From: Plenodomus lindquistii
Taxonomy: Eukaryota > Ascomycota > Dothideomycetes > Pleosporales > Leptosphaeriaceae
Assembly (NCBI GenBank): GCA_025504975.1
Contig: JANUWI010000005.1
Span: forward strand, 1,922,001-1,986,000
Direction of reading: 5' to 3'
Length of the DNA stretch: 64,000 bases
Part shown: in pieces, positions 31,105 to 42,313 of the stretch
Layout of the letters: each line of letters starts with the position of its first letter
Numbering within the stretch: the first letter of the stretch is position 1
Notes under the pieces: model-generated
Seen by the model: only the letters and a program-made list of their open reading frames with translations
Databases searched by the model: none
What the model was told of the DNA's origin: nothing
Made by a program: the position numbers and the translations under genes

Positions 31105-31505
31105 GAGTATGTTGTTTCGTCTATGTGATGCTAGGTCGCTGTTTCAATGGTGTCTGTCCAATTGTACAACAACATCTTTATTTCTTCTCCTGGTGAATGG
31201 ACAGTGTAACAAGCTGGAAATCAAGTATTTATATTACATGAGTTGCAATGAATTCCTCGCACTGTACTAGCCAACAAACTACATTAACAAACCAAATGCC
31301 GTCTAGGCAAAAGATCTCCAAATCTTCCACCCCAGTGCTAATGCACTATGCCAATGCAACACCCACCATGCGCCACAAAACCTTCAACTAGGGATATCAA
31401 CAAACCAACCAACCCCCCCAAAACGCCGCGGCCATCCAAAAACATCATGTCACCCACGCCCCCTCCCTGCCATCACGCACTAACCGCCCTCCTCTCCTTC
31501 CGCAC
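31105..31505. other. Intergenic spacer, convergent 3' ends
   Basis: A 401-bp A/C-rich region between the stops of the LEA-like gene and YTA7. No gene was seen. Confidence 0.4.
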
Positions 31506-34500
31506 CTAACGAAACCCAACCTGACTCCCCTCGAACCACCCCCCCTCCTGCGTCTGCTGCCCCAACAACCTCCCCTCATACCCCGCACCATCACCACCGC
31601 CAGCTCCAAACAGACTCCTCGCCGCCTGACTCTCTTGGCTACTCTTGAGAATCTCCTGCATCTTCTGAATATCCTCAATAATGTTATTAAACGCATCCTG
31701 CACGCGCTGCAGCACAACATTGCGATTGTAATCGCTTCTGTGTTTCCACAGCGCGTCCATGAGCGCGGCGTTGATTTGCTCGAGCTGTTCGAGGGAGCAG
31801 CCTGAGGTGCTGGAGACGAGGTTGCGGTGCAGATCCGTGACTAGTTCGTCGGCGAGGATGAGCTGGGGTTTGGGTTCTTGTTCGGTGGTGTTGAGAATGT
31901 CGGTTAGGTTTGTGGTGTGTGGGGGTGGGGCGGGGGCGGGCATCGATTGATGGGGTTGGGGTTGGGAGGATTGTGAAGGGTCGGATTGGCTGCTGACGTA
32001 GTGGACTTCTGTTGCAGAGGGTTTGGTTAGCATGGTTGGTCTGATAAGGGAGGGGGATACAGTGGAGAGTAGTACGGGTTAAGAAATGTGGTCTCGAACC
32101 TTGTGTGTCGGGTAGTTGTTGTGATCCGCCTGAATCAGGCTTCATGGCGGAGAAGTTGGGCACTCCGCCTGGGCCGCCGTTGCTGCTCTGTGTGTTGAAC
32201 TTGTTGTCAGAGGAGCGGTTGGATGTCTTTTGCCCTGATGTCGTTGTCGAAGCACTGTTGTGAAAATCGTTGGGGTGTGAATTCGGTCCCATGAAAGTGA
32301 GGCCTGACTTTTGCGACTTTTGTGTTTGTGTGTCGATCCTGCTTGGTGTCTGGAACTGGAAGTCATGCTGTGTGTTAACATTCAGATCTTGGCTGTCTGT
32401 CATGGTAGTATCGTCATTGGATGGTACTGTGGACCCGTTTGGCTGTGTGTGCTGCGCACCGTCTTCTGCATGGGTGCCATTTGACAGGTGACTCATTGGC
32501 GGAGGCCGTAATGGCGTTACTGGAGGCATGGCCAGATGGCCTGGTACTGGTTCGCCAAGAATGATGGGCCCAGATGTCTCGGTGGTGGTGAGTGATTCCT
32601 GCGGTGGGACTTGAGCGACTTCCGCTTCTGCCTCCTTGGAGCCAGCCTGCGCTTTGTTGCGCTTCTCGAGAGCCTTCTGCTCGCGTGCCAACTCGCGCAT
32701 GTAGAGCGCTTCACACTCCTCGGTCAGGCCGGGGTGATTCTGCTTGATAACCTCCATATCTACTTCGACGTTTGTTGCCATCTCGTTGCCCTTCAGCGTG
32801 CGTTCAGCATCGCCATAGGTCTTTGCATCCTTTGCGAGTGTCTTGATGTCAAACAAAAAGTCCTTTGGACGCTTGTAGTAGCCATTCGATAGACGCTTCT
32901 CAATGTTGCCCAGATCAAGGTTATAGTACTTGTTGCCACTTTCCACATGGAGCAACACATTGACACCCTTGGCATCCTTTGAGTACTCCCATGGGCGAAC
33001 AACACCTTCCGCTTGTTGCTGATCTGGTGGGAGATCGGTCCTGAAGTGGTCTGGATCTTGTTCCTCAAGTAGGTACGCATACCAAGCCTCATCCAGAATT
33101 GGCTTGAAGAAGCGCCTGTATTGTCGCTTTAAGTGATCCATCACAGGCTGAATGACCATCTTTAACTTCATCAGCGTCAAGCGGTCTTCCTTCTTTTGTT
33201 GCCTCTCCCGTGCTGCGAGCTCCTTTGGATCGATCACGGGTGCAATGATAGGCGCAGCTTCCAGGATGGGTAGTACGCGCTTCTTGCGATTGTCCGGATC
33301 AGGAAAGTCAGCGGGAGACATGCGAATGTAGTGACTAATGTTCTTGAAGAACTCAGAGCGGCCTTCTGAATCTGGTCGCTCGAGCACGAATTGGTTGTTC
33401 TGAGAAAAGGAGAAGAGATCCATCATCATCTGAGGGTCAGGTTTCTCCTTTTCATTGGCAAGTTCCATAACTCCTAGCAGCATGATCGGCTCGTTGGCAC
33501 CGACACTACGTAGAAGGAGCTTGAACGTCTTGATCGCTGGTCCTGGCAGAGTCTGATACCAGACATCAACTGCAGGAATGTAGATGACTGCTGGCTTGTG
33601 TCGTCGCACTTCTGTGAAGAGCTGAGTGATGGCTCCTTCGGGTGTCCGCGTTGAGTCTTCCAGGATGGTAGGAAGATCAAAAGACTGCACATGCAGACCC
33701 TCGATCTTGTTCAGCAGCGCAGCTCCCAAGTATTGTTGGCCCATGCCTTGCAATCCAGTGATCAGGAGACGAGGTCGGAAGATCCTACTACTTTCGAAGT
33801 TGCGCATTGTTGCATCCTTCTCAAAACCCATCTCATCATCACGGTCATCATACTCTGCTTCCTCTAGTGCTGTGAGCTTCTTCCGTCTCGGAATGAGCTC
33901 ATCGATCCGCTTGAGAATCTGCTCAAGTGGTTTTCGAAGCAGTGGCTCGATATTCTTAGCCAGTGGTACAGCACCAGAAGTGATAGTCCGCTGAGAAGAC
34001 GGAATCATCTTGTTGACAGAGATCATAAAATCCTTGGCAAGAATTTTGATCGTGCTGGGATCGATGATAAGCTTCTTCTCTGAAGTGTAGATTTGAGGGT
34101 ATGTTCCCTGCACAGCGTTCAAAGCTGCTTCTGTGCATAGTGCTCTGATATCAGCACCTCCATAGCCCTTGGTGAGCTCTGCGAGCTGGTCTTTCATTTC
34201 TGGCTTTAGCGGTGGCTCCCAATTCTTGGTGTGGATGTCAATGATTGCACGACGTCCTGCGACGCTGGGTAGAGGGAAGTAGAACTCGCGGTCGAATCGG
34301 CCAGGGCGTCTCAGCGCAGGATCCACAGAATCAGGTCGATTGGTGGCTCCGATCACAATGACCTGTCCACGACCGTCCATACCGTCCATGAGGGCAAGAA
34401 GGGTAGCAACGATCGAAGCATGAATCTGCTCTTGCTTGCTCGATCGAACAGGTGCCAGTCCATCGATCTCATCAAAGAAAATGATACTAGGCTGAGTTTT

Positions 34501-36574
34501 GCGGGCCTCTTCGAACAACAGCCGAAGCTGGCGTTCCGCCTCACCTACCCACTTGCTGAGTGCATCGGCACCTTTGCGCATGTAAAAGGTGACTTTCTGG
34601 CCGTGATTGCTGACACTTGAAGCCAGAGCTCGTGCGAGCAGTGTTTTACCTGTACCTGGCGGTCCATGGAACAAGACACCTCGAGGAGGGGTGATCTTGA
34701 AGCGCGAGAAGACTTCCGGATACAGTAGAGGAAGCATGACCATCTCCTTGAGCTTGTTGATGTGGTCATCGAGACCACCAACGCCATCAAAGTTTACATT
34801 GGGATCAACCCCTAGAGGATCAGAGTCTGCGAGGGCTTTCTTGTCCTTGACCTTTCCGAGGTTGGCAGGGCCACCACCAGAAGCTTGTTGGGGATCCGCA
34901 TTGTGAGTTTGGGGAAAGCCGAACCCACCGCCGGGGGCTGTCGCCGTGGTTGGTGTCATGCCGACCATTCCACCCAGGGGTTTGGGCATCTTCTGATTTT
35001 CATCGTCGCTACTGTCAGAATCTCCCCCTACAGTTGCGCCAAGGCCTGCTTCCACACCTCCCCCAAAGGGACCTCGATTGGCCCAGAGACTGCGGTATGC
35101 CGAGCGACCCACCCGCGCTCGAGACTTATCTGCGACGGGGGCATCGTCGTCATTCTCGAAGACTTCGTTGAGTTCCGGGCGAACAACACGATAATCGGGG
35201 TTGGCTCGTGCGCGAGCACGACGTGTAGGGGCTGAGTCGTACGCTACGTCGTTGTCGGGTACACGCCTACTCAGACGTCGTCGCTTGTTAGTACCAAGTT
35301 CCTGGAGCTCGTCTTGTAGCTCATCAGGATCCAAGCCTGATTCATCAGACGATGAGTTGCGCCGACTACGCTGCGATTGCCGGGTCTTGCCCCGTAGACG
35401 ACCCGAGCGCCGGCCTGATCCAGAAGCGCTCTCTGATGCAGATCGTTTATCCTTGCCGTGGTCCGAGTCGGACATCTCCTCTTCCTTTTCTTCCTCGGCG
35501 CCAGGCTCGAAGTCGCTGCTCTCATCAGCCCCCCGCTTACGTTTTGCTGATGTGGCACGATTCTGGAGAATGTTAGTTTACACAAGTCACAAGAGGTGGC
35601 GAGAGGCATACCCTAAGATTTCGAGTGCCTCGCGTGACAGGTCCTTCTTCTTCCTCAGACTCATCAACCGCACCTTCGTGCTGAGACTCCTGGATGACAC
35701 CTTCCATTCCCTCGTCTGCTTCTTCTTCTTCTTCTTCTTCTTCTTCTTCTTCTTCATCCGCCTGGGCATCTTGTACAGGTGAACTGTCCTTGCTGGCCTG
35801 GACTTGGGTCTCTCCGACTCGAAGGAGCGCATCGAGCGGCCCCGGGCTATCCAAGTCCTCATTTAGCATGGATGTCTCTTGCGATGCTTCTAATATCGCA
35901 CTAGGATATTCGACTCTGGGACCCTTGCCGCCTCTAGTAGCGCGGGCAATGACGGGCTCAGGACTGCGAGTGCCTTCTCGAACGATCTTGACATGTCGTC
36001 CAGAGTCTGTAAGCTCTACAATGGGCGCTTCCACATCATGCGACAGTCGACTACTACGTCGTGTGCCGAATGCTTCTGGCGTCTTTCCACGAGCAGGAGC
36101 AGTAGACTTGCTGCCCGTACGCGTGCGTAGATTGCGACCCATTTTGAGTTTGACGATCAGCGACGGCTTCTCTACCTCTTCGATAGATGGCTTGGCGCGG
36201 CGTCGCGCGTTGTTCTTGGGCGGATCGTCGTCTTCGGATGGAGTATCCTCGATCTCGTCTTCCTCACTTTCTTCGTATGTAATCTGCTTCTTGGTGGCGC
36301 GACGGACGCTTCTGCCCGTTGCTGGGTTGATCTCGGGCTCCTCTGACTCGGAGCGCTCTGTAAAGGAATCGTCAGACTCTATCTCGTCGTCCTCGTCGAT
36401 ATCAGAGCCGCCGTATGCGCGGCGCTGGCGCTTGGAGGCCTTCTTGGTGCCTGGCGTGCGCTGCTGACGGCGTCGTTGAGGCGCAGCGCGTTTCTCCGAG
36501 TCGTCGTAGTCGAAATCCTCTGGATCCGATGCGTTGGGGTCGATATCGAACTTGCGCTTCCCGCGGCTAGACAT
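31506..36574 (-). CDS. YTA7: Yta7/ATAD2-type bromodomain AAA+ ATPase
   Basis: Three exons, 36574-35612, 35562-32100 and 32008-31506, give 1642 residues. The introns are 49 bp (35563-35611) and 91 bp (32009-32099). The N-terminal 500 residues are acidic and basic low complexity, with PSLIVKLKM near 140 and a Glu run. The first AAA module (about 570-800) has Walker A GPPGTGKT near 621, Walker B IIFFDEIDGL and GATNRPDSVDPALRRPGRFD. A second AAA module is degenerate (ITGLQGMGQQYLGAAL in place of a true Walker A). A bromodomain-like region spans about 1115-1260. The C-terminal domain follows intron 2 (LADELVTDLHRNLV). Yta7 and Abo1 act on histone H3-H4 and nucleosome density in the nucleus. Length and order fit the family well. 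Confidence 0.93.
35719..35754 (-). repeat. Poly-Glu trinucleotide repeat in YTA7
   Basis: About twelve CTT triplets on the plus strand encode a Glu run in the N-terminal acidic region of Yta7. In-frame triplet runs of this kind vary in length between strains. Confidence 0.85.
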
Positions 36575-38204
36575 GGAGGGTCGTTGCGGTGACGCCTATT
36601 GCGCGTCTGCGAGGCGGCGTGAGTGAACGGGGCGGCCAGGGCGTGCAGTGAGAGCGCACCTACACCACGTGTGAAATTACTACCAAACGCCGGATGACAT
36701 CAGTCGCGCAGACGTTCACTCTGCATCGGCGACCGCGATAGCGATAATGGGCGCTGTGCCGGGCTGTGTTGGCCGGATGTTGTGTTGTTGTGATTCGGCG
36801 GCTCAAGCCCAGATGCGCGATGACAAACGGACAGGGTTCAGACAATGGATGCAAACGGGTGCAATGTGCAACAGCTGCGTGATGGATGCCACGAATAAGT
36901 CGAGAGGACCAGAACACGCGGATGCAGGCGTGGAGGTTGATGGTGTTGGGGGCTGCGCAATATGCGCCGCGACACAGCTAGAGCTTGGCGCACCACCACA
37001 CGCTTGAGCACCAACACTTCGCGCCAGGGAAGCTCTGCACACGAGCGTAAAACAACCACAACGAAACATGGCATTTCTCGACATTTGACCGTGGACTATG
37101 CATTTATGACACTGAGAATGTAATTCCGTAACATCCGCGATCCTGTTCCGCAGACTTTCGGGGGTCTCCCAGCCTTTTCCTATATGGTAAATCGCACTCC
37201 TAGATTCCATCATCGTATCCCATGCTGCTGTTGATCTGCAGGTACACATGCGGCTCAAAAAGCTTATCGCCGTTAGGGCTCGTTGTCACGGCCAAGTGTG
37301 GGGAAGCATCCCTCTATCCACGTGCGTGCTTCACTCCACCCCACAGCAGAGCCATGCTATTTCGACGTTCGACAACGCGTGATTCTCAGTCTATGTGTTT
37401 CGGCTTCCAATGAGGACTTGTCGTGTTCTTTTTGTACTTGAGCTGATGCGAGTGTCGATTTGACGTGCAATTGATGTTCGTGGCGACGCTTCACCCAAGT
37501 GGCCAGTTTGTCGCAAAGTCCGCCAAGTCTTGTCGCACTCTTTGCCATGACCATAGCCAACAACGACGAATGAGTATGTTTGGTGGGAAGAGTGGGATTT
37601 CTTTTGCATAACTCACAATTGTATTAGTTCAGAGCGAGGAATTTGCTTCCTCACATTCTAGGAAATGCCTGAGCGTGTATGATGACGAGAAGACTCCTCT
37701 AGGCTCCTGAACTAACTATGTGTTATGCGAATTGATAGCTCACAGATGAGCTGGGTTGCCATATTCGCAGTGTTGTGGTGCTGGTATGACTAAGCGCTGT
37801 GGTGTTGCATGTCGACCGCCCATGGCTCACCCCATCGAAAACCAGGCAGCCCCCACGCCGACGCAACAACACTGACATATAGTATTGCATGATAAGAAAA
37901 CACAACAGTCTCACTCAACATAGATTGGAATTGCAGCTCGATACTTGTATGCTAGGACGCAATCTTCGAATGCAAGAAAATCTGGTCGTTCTTTTTCGAT
38001 GCCCATGATGCCATCACATTCGCTTTGATGACTCTAAAGGCACTACCATCAAAAGTTGCTCGTTGATCAGAGCTGCTACTCTACATATACTTATACATGT
38101 TTGTGAAATCCATCTACAAAGTCGCCTATTGATGCCATTGATAGAAGGACACCAGACGCAGTTGCACGGAGGTGTGGACCTGAACATCCTCATCAGACAC
38201 AAAC
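36575..38204. other. Long spacer with YTA7 promoter
   Basis: About 1.6 kb. The 5' leader and promoter of YTA7 lie at the left; the 3' end of the mitochondrial membrane protein gene lies at the right. Several short frames (for example 36803-37258 on the minus strand) lack recognisable features. A small gene or RNA cannot be excluded. Confidence 0.35.
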
Positions 38205-39131
38205 TCATTCAACAGGAAGGAGGCGATCAATGGCTACGCGTGGTCAGTGGCACTCATCAGAATTAATGCAGCCGCACATACCTTTGCCATTCTCCAGCAG
38301 CCATCCAGAGCAGTCAATCTTCCATTTTTCCCCTTGCACCTCTACTTGCGCAATCCCGAATCGCAAGACGGCGAACTTGAACCGCAGGAAGAAACTCGTC
38401 CACTTCTGATGTACCCATCGAGCAGATCCTTCCCACACTCGCCCTGGGAGCGACAGGTGCTCCATATCAGTCCAGACATTTTGCCGTCTTGCCCTCTCCG
38501 CCTCCATCAGTTCTTGCACCATTGGCTCCGTCTTCTCATTGATGGTCGCTCTACCCAGTCTGGAGACAATGACGCGTTCTCTTGCCCATGGCACGGATCG
38601 TACGGTCATGCGGAGCTCTGCCGAGCCACCTTGCAGACTTGGTATGACTTCCAAAGCCCGCATCCGACTTGCAGGAGCAGTACTGATGTAGCAGCCAATT
38701 GCAATGAAAGCCAGTCCAATCACAATGTATGTTGGTCTGACGAAGAATGAGAGACCGCGCCCCTCGATGTCGGAGCTGAATTTGATGGAGAATGCTCCCA
38801 CACCAATCCACACTGCAGCTGTTCCGTACACTCTGAAATTGTATAGCCTGTCCTTTGGTGCCGTGTAGATTGTGACGGGCTGACGGGTCTCGTTGACTTG
38901 TCGCAGAACAGGGTCGTTGCCGGGGCTTGTTTTGGGTTTCACCGTGACTTTACCCCGCACTGGGTACTGGTATCTGCGTAGAGTCGAAGACGTAAAGGAT
39001 CGGGAGCTGCGCAGGGCTGTCGGCTGGAAGAAAGGCTGTGGACTTTGGAACATGGCGGCGCGGAGCGATGAGGGCAGCCGGAAGGTCTGCTGGCGGAGGA
39101 AGCCATCGAAACCCCGCGAGAAGGCTGGCAT
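38205..39131 (-). CDS. Mitochondrial membrane protein, possibly TMEM223-like
   Basis: Two exons, 39131-38282 and 38233-38205, with a 48-bp intron (CTGAC branch) give 292 residues ending ENGKAIDRLLPVE. Without splicing the frame would end in a short unlike tail (MCGCINSDECH). The N-terminus is basic and rich in Arg, Ser and Phe (MPAFSRGFDGFLRQQTFRL, RSSRSFTSSTLRRYQYPV), a likely mitochondrial presequence. Two membrane helices follow, FRVYGTAAVWIGVGAFSIKF and PTYIVIGLAFIAIGCYIST, then a soluble domain of about 150 residues. This two-helix plus soluble-domain plan resembles TMEM223, a complex IV assembly factor, but the call is tentative. It is divergent from PDX1, another mitochondrial gene (255 bp). 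Confidence 0.7.
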
Positions 39132-39386
39132 TATGCGATGGAGAAGATGAAATGCTATGAACAGCGCATTTCCTGGGTGATTTGACTTGGGCCAGAAAGC
39201 CACCAAGCAAGTGTTCAATGGCGCCCGCCATCACCATGATGGGCCGATCTTACAAAATGTCGGACTCGATGCGGCCCAAGCGTCACCTCCGAAGCTTGGT
39301 TCCGCTCAACATTTCCACGCCCTCACCAAGCGGACCCGCCCTCATCACTGTCGCGCGACTTCGCTTCTTCCGGCCAATTGACACCC
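39132..39386. promoter_or_regulatory. Compact bidirectional promoter of two mitochondrial genes
   Basis: Only 255 bp separate the start codons of the mitochondrial membrane protein and PDX1. CCAAT-type motifs appear (GGCCAATTG at 39372-39380; ATTGAAC near 39211-39217 on the other strand). Shared control of two mitochondrial genes is plausible but untested. Confidence 0.45.
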
Positions 39387-40870
39387 ATGGCTTCCATTGC
39401 TGTGGCATGTAGGACGTCGGCACGTGCTGCGACCCAGCAGCTCAGGAATCATGGCGCGCGCAGAGGTAAGCCAGCTCGTCAGAAGCGGGAATACAAACCT
39501 CACTGACAACAATGGGCAGCACTCCACTCTGGGCAGGCCTCGCTGGCTGCGCAAAACTTCACTATGCCAGCGCTTTCTCCGACCATGACCGAAGGCAATA
39601 TCGCATCCTGGAAGATCAAGGAGGGTACGATTAGCCCCAGCAGCAATCCGCCCCGCGGAACACCAGAGGGAGAGCAGGGTAGAAGTGCTGACTTGGCCAG
39701 GCGATTCCTTCTCCGCAGGCGACGTTCTCCTCGAGATCGAGACGGACAAGGCGCAAATGGATGTCGAGGCCCAGGACGACGGTATCTTGGCCAAGATCAT
39801 CGTATGTTAGAATACGTTATGCGCCGCAAGTAAATGACTGAGACACATCACAGATTGGAGATGGATCCAAGGCGATCCAAGTCGGTGCCCGGATAGCAGT
39901 CACAGCAGAGCCGGGCGACGATATCAGCTCACTTGAGATCCCCGCGGAAGACAAGCCTGCTTCAAAGCAGGCCGATTCTGCCAAGGAACAGCCCAAGGAG
40001 GAGCCAAAGCAGGAAACCAAGTCTGTGCCAAAGGAGGAGCGTAGTGCATCACCACCTGCGAAGTCGGGTGGATCGAAGAACGCATCTGATAACGGAAAAG
40101 CCTCAAAGCAGACACGCCCACTTTACCCCTCGGTACAGCATCTTCTCGATGTCAACGGCCTACCCAAAGAGGAAGCAGACAAGATCCCCGCCACAGGACC
40201 CAACGGCAGACTACTGAAAGGAGACGTTTTGGCATACATTGGCCGAATCTCAGACTCTTACCCCTCAGAACTCGCCAAGCGATTCAAGGTACTCTCACAC
40301 CTAGACCTCTCCAACATCAAGGTCGCAGCAAAGAAGGAGGCGCCCAAGAAGGCCCAAGCACCTGCCGCAGCCAAGGAAGTCGACGTCGAGCTCACTCTTC
40401 CCATATCACTGTCTGCTGTACTGCAATGCCAAAAGAAGGTCAAGGACTCAATAGGCGTAACCGTACCCTTATCAACTCTCCTCTCCCGCGCAGTCGAAAT
40501 CGCAAATAAGAAGCTGCCCGCTTCCAAGACTGCAAAGCCCACAACCGACGAGCTATTCAACGCCGTCCTCGGTCTCGACAAAATCTCCGACAAGAAATTT
40601 TCACGGGGCAACTTTCAACCAGAATTCCTCATGGCGCTTCCTGAGGAGAAACAGACCGCACCAGCGCCCAAGAAACCAGACCTCCTTGACATTTTGGCTG
40701 GAAAGCCAACATCGCGCAAAGCAAGCGCGTCTGCTGGCTCGAGAAAGGCTCCACAGTCCAGCGACGAGGCTCGCGTCAGGGTGCCAAAGGGCGACGAGAA
40801 GCGGGGACAGGCCTTCCTCGAGCGATTCAAGGATGTGATTGAGAAGGAGCCGGGTAGTCTTGTGCTTTGA
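39387..40870 (+). CDS. PDX1: Pyruvate dehydrogenase complex protein X (E3-binding protein)
   Basis: Four exons, 39387-39465, 39520-39624, 39701-39801 and 39854-40870, give 433 residues. The introns are 54, 76 and 52 bp. A mitochondrial presequence ([20 protein letters not shown]) precedes the lipoyl domain: [20 protein letters not shown], then [20 protein letters not shown] with the lipoyl lysine in ETDKAQMD. After a Lys/Pro/Glu linker, a peripheral-subunit-binding domain appears ([36 protein letters not shown]). The C-terminal part lacks the E2 catalytic HxxxDG motif, which separates Pdx1 from the acetyltransferase. Pdx1 anchors dihydrolipoamide dehydrogenase (E3) to the E2 core in the matrix. 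The acceptor at 39700 is chosen because it keeps DSFSAG. Confidence 0.92.
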
Positions 40871-42313
40871 AGTTGCGTAGTTGTGTGTGAAGCTTAGAAA
40901 TGCCTTGTATATTACCACCACTACTACCACGAACTACTTCTTTCTCTCCGTTGGCGGATACCACAGCATGCAATGCTTTGTTTGGTCGACTGCAAAGTGT
41001 AGATACGTTAGTCTTTTGGCCTCTCTTTTTATGTGAACTTGGATTTTCGCGAGTTTTGACGAGGGCATGCGAGTGACTTGGTGCCTGGTTGCGTTCATTT
41101 ATGAAGGACTGCGATTGGCATTCACGTACGAAGCATTACGGCTAGTACATGGTATATGCATGAGAATTAGCGAATATACTCTGTCAAAATAGTGCATTAA
41201 GGAGTATCCGTGCGATCGCGACGATGGCTCGAGCAGCATCACGTTTAGCCTTGATGCCTTCAAATCAATTGCGAGTAGGGGGGTTTTACTTGACTGATTC
41301 ACTTGATAATCCATCTTCACTGCCCAGCTTCATGAGACAAACGATTTGGGAACGCGACCAACTCATATGCACAGACCTACTGGTTAGTGTTGGCTCCGCT
41401 CTACAAGTTGTTATTGGCCAAGCACAGTTAGAGAGTCGTGCAACCAGGCCTGGAGGGTGGGGAAAGGGGTGCCTCACGTGATTGATTACTCAGCTCGGTA
41501 CTGCCCAATTGAGCTTGAACCTTTTTTGCTCTATCGGGAGACTCTTCCCGGGTGCTCTACGGGCGCTAGGTCTGCCAGTCTGCCAACCTTTGCCGATAGC
41601 TCGAGACGAGCAAGCCACGGGACCTTACATCACATCTTTCTGCTTCAATCAAAGGTCACTAAACGTGTAGAGTTACGTATCTGTTTGGTAGACAGGTGTC
41701 AATTATCGGTATCCACGGTCAGAGCTTATTACACTATATAATATTTTTTTGACATAATTGCATTGCACCCTTGGACGAGCGGCAGCGCTAGAGAACCCAA
41801 GCCCAAAGCTTCCTTGATCCGATTGACCCCGGGTTTTGCGGCTCCAGGCGCGCACAGAGGCGAGATCATAGAAGCACTGGTAATCTCTTGCACGTGCCAC
41901 TTTAGCCAGAGCTGAAAGATGGGAGGGCGGTGAGAAGTGAGGCGTCGGTTGCGTACACGAGACTTTCAAGAGTTCCGGCCATGTTGTGCTACGAGTGAAG
42001 GAGCCTTGAGGCCACATGTCACAATTGAATGTGGCGCCACAAAAGCAACTATCTGTAGAGCAGAGCTCCTGTTAGTAAAGATTGCAGTGGGGAAGAGGCG
42101 CGTGGGGAAGGAGCTAACCAAGTCGCGTCTAATTCCTAGGTCAATTCCGAATTTCGCTGACCTGAGCGAGCTCCATTGTGACGGCGCATTCGCCGACGAC
42201 TCACCACTCTGCCTTCCCCTCCCTTTCTCATTCCCATTCCTACTCGCGCCTATCCGCCCCTCCTGTAGGCCAATTGCACCTGCCCGACCCCGGACAGCTG
42301 CCCTTCCCACACA
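40871..42313. other. Intergenic spacer with AGC1 promoter
   Basis: About 1.4 kb. The PDX1 trailer is at the left; a pyrimidine-rich leader (ccttcccctccctttctcattcccattcctactcg) immediately precedes AGC1. Frames here (41224-41481, 41966-42457 and others) show no protein features. Confidence 0.4.

Noticed and set aside
35694..36467. 257-codon Ser-rich plus-strand frame opposite YTA7 exon 1
   Set aside because: Ser runs come from reading the Glu/Asp codons backwards; not a gene.
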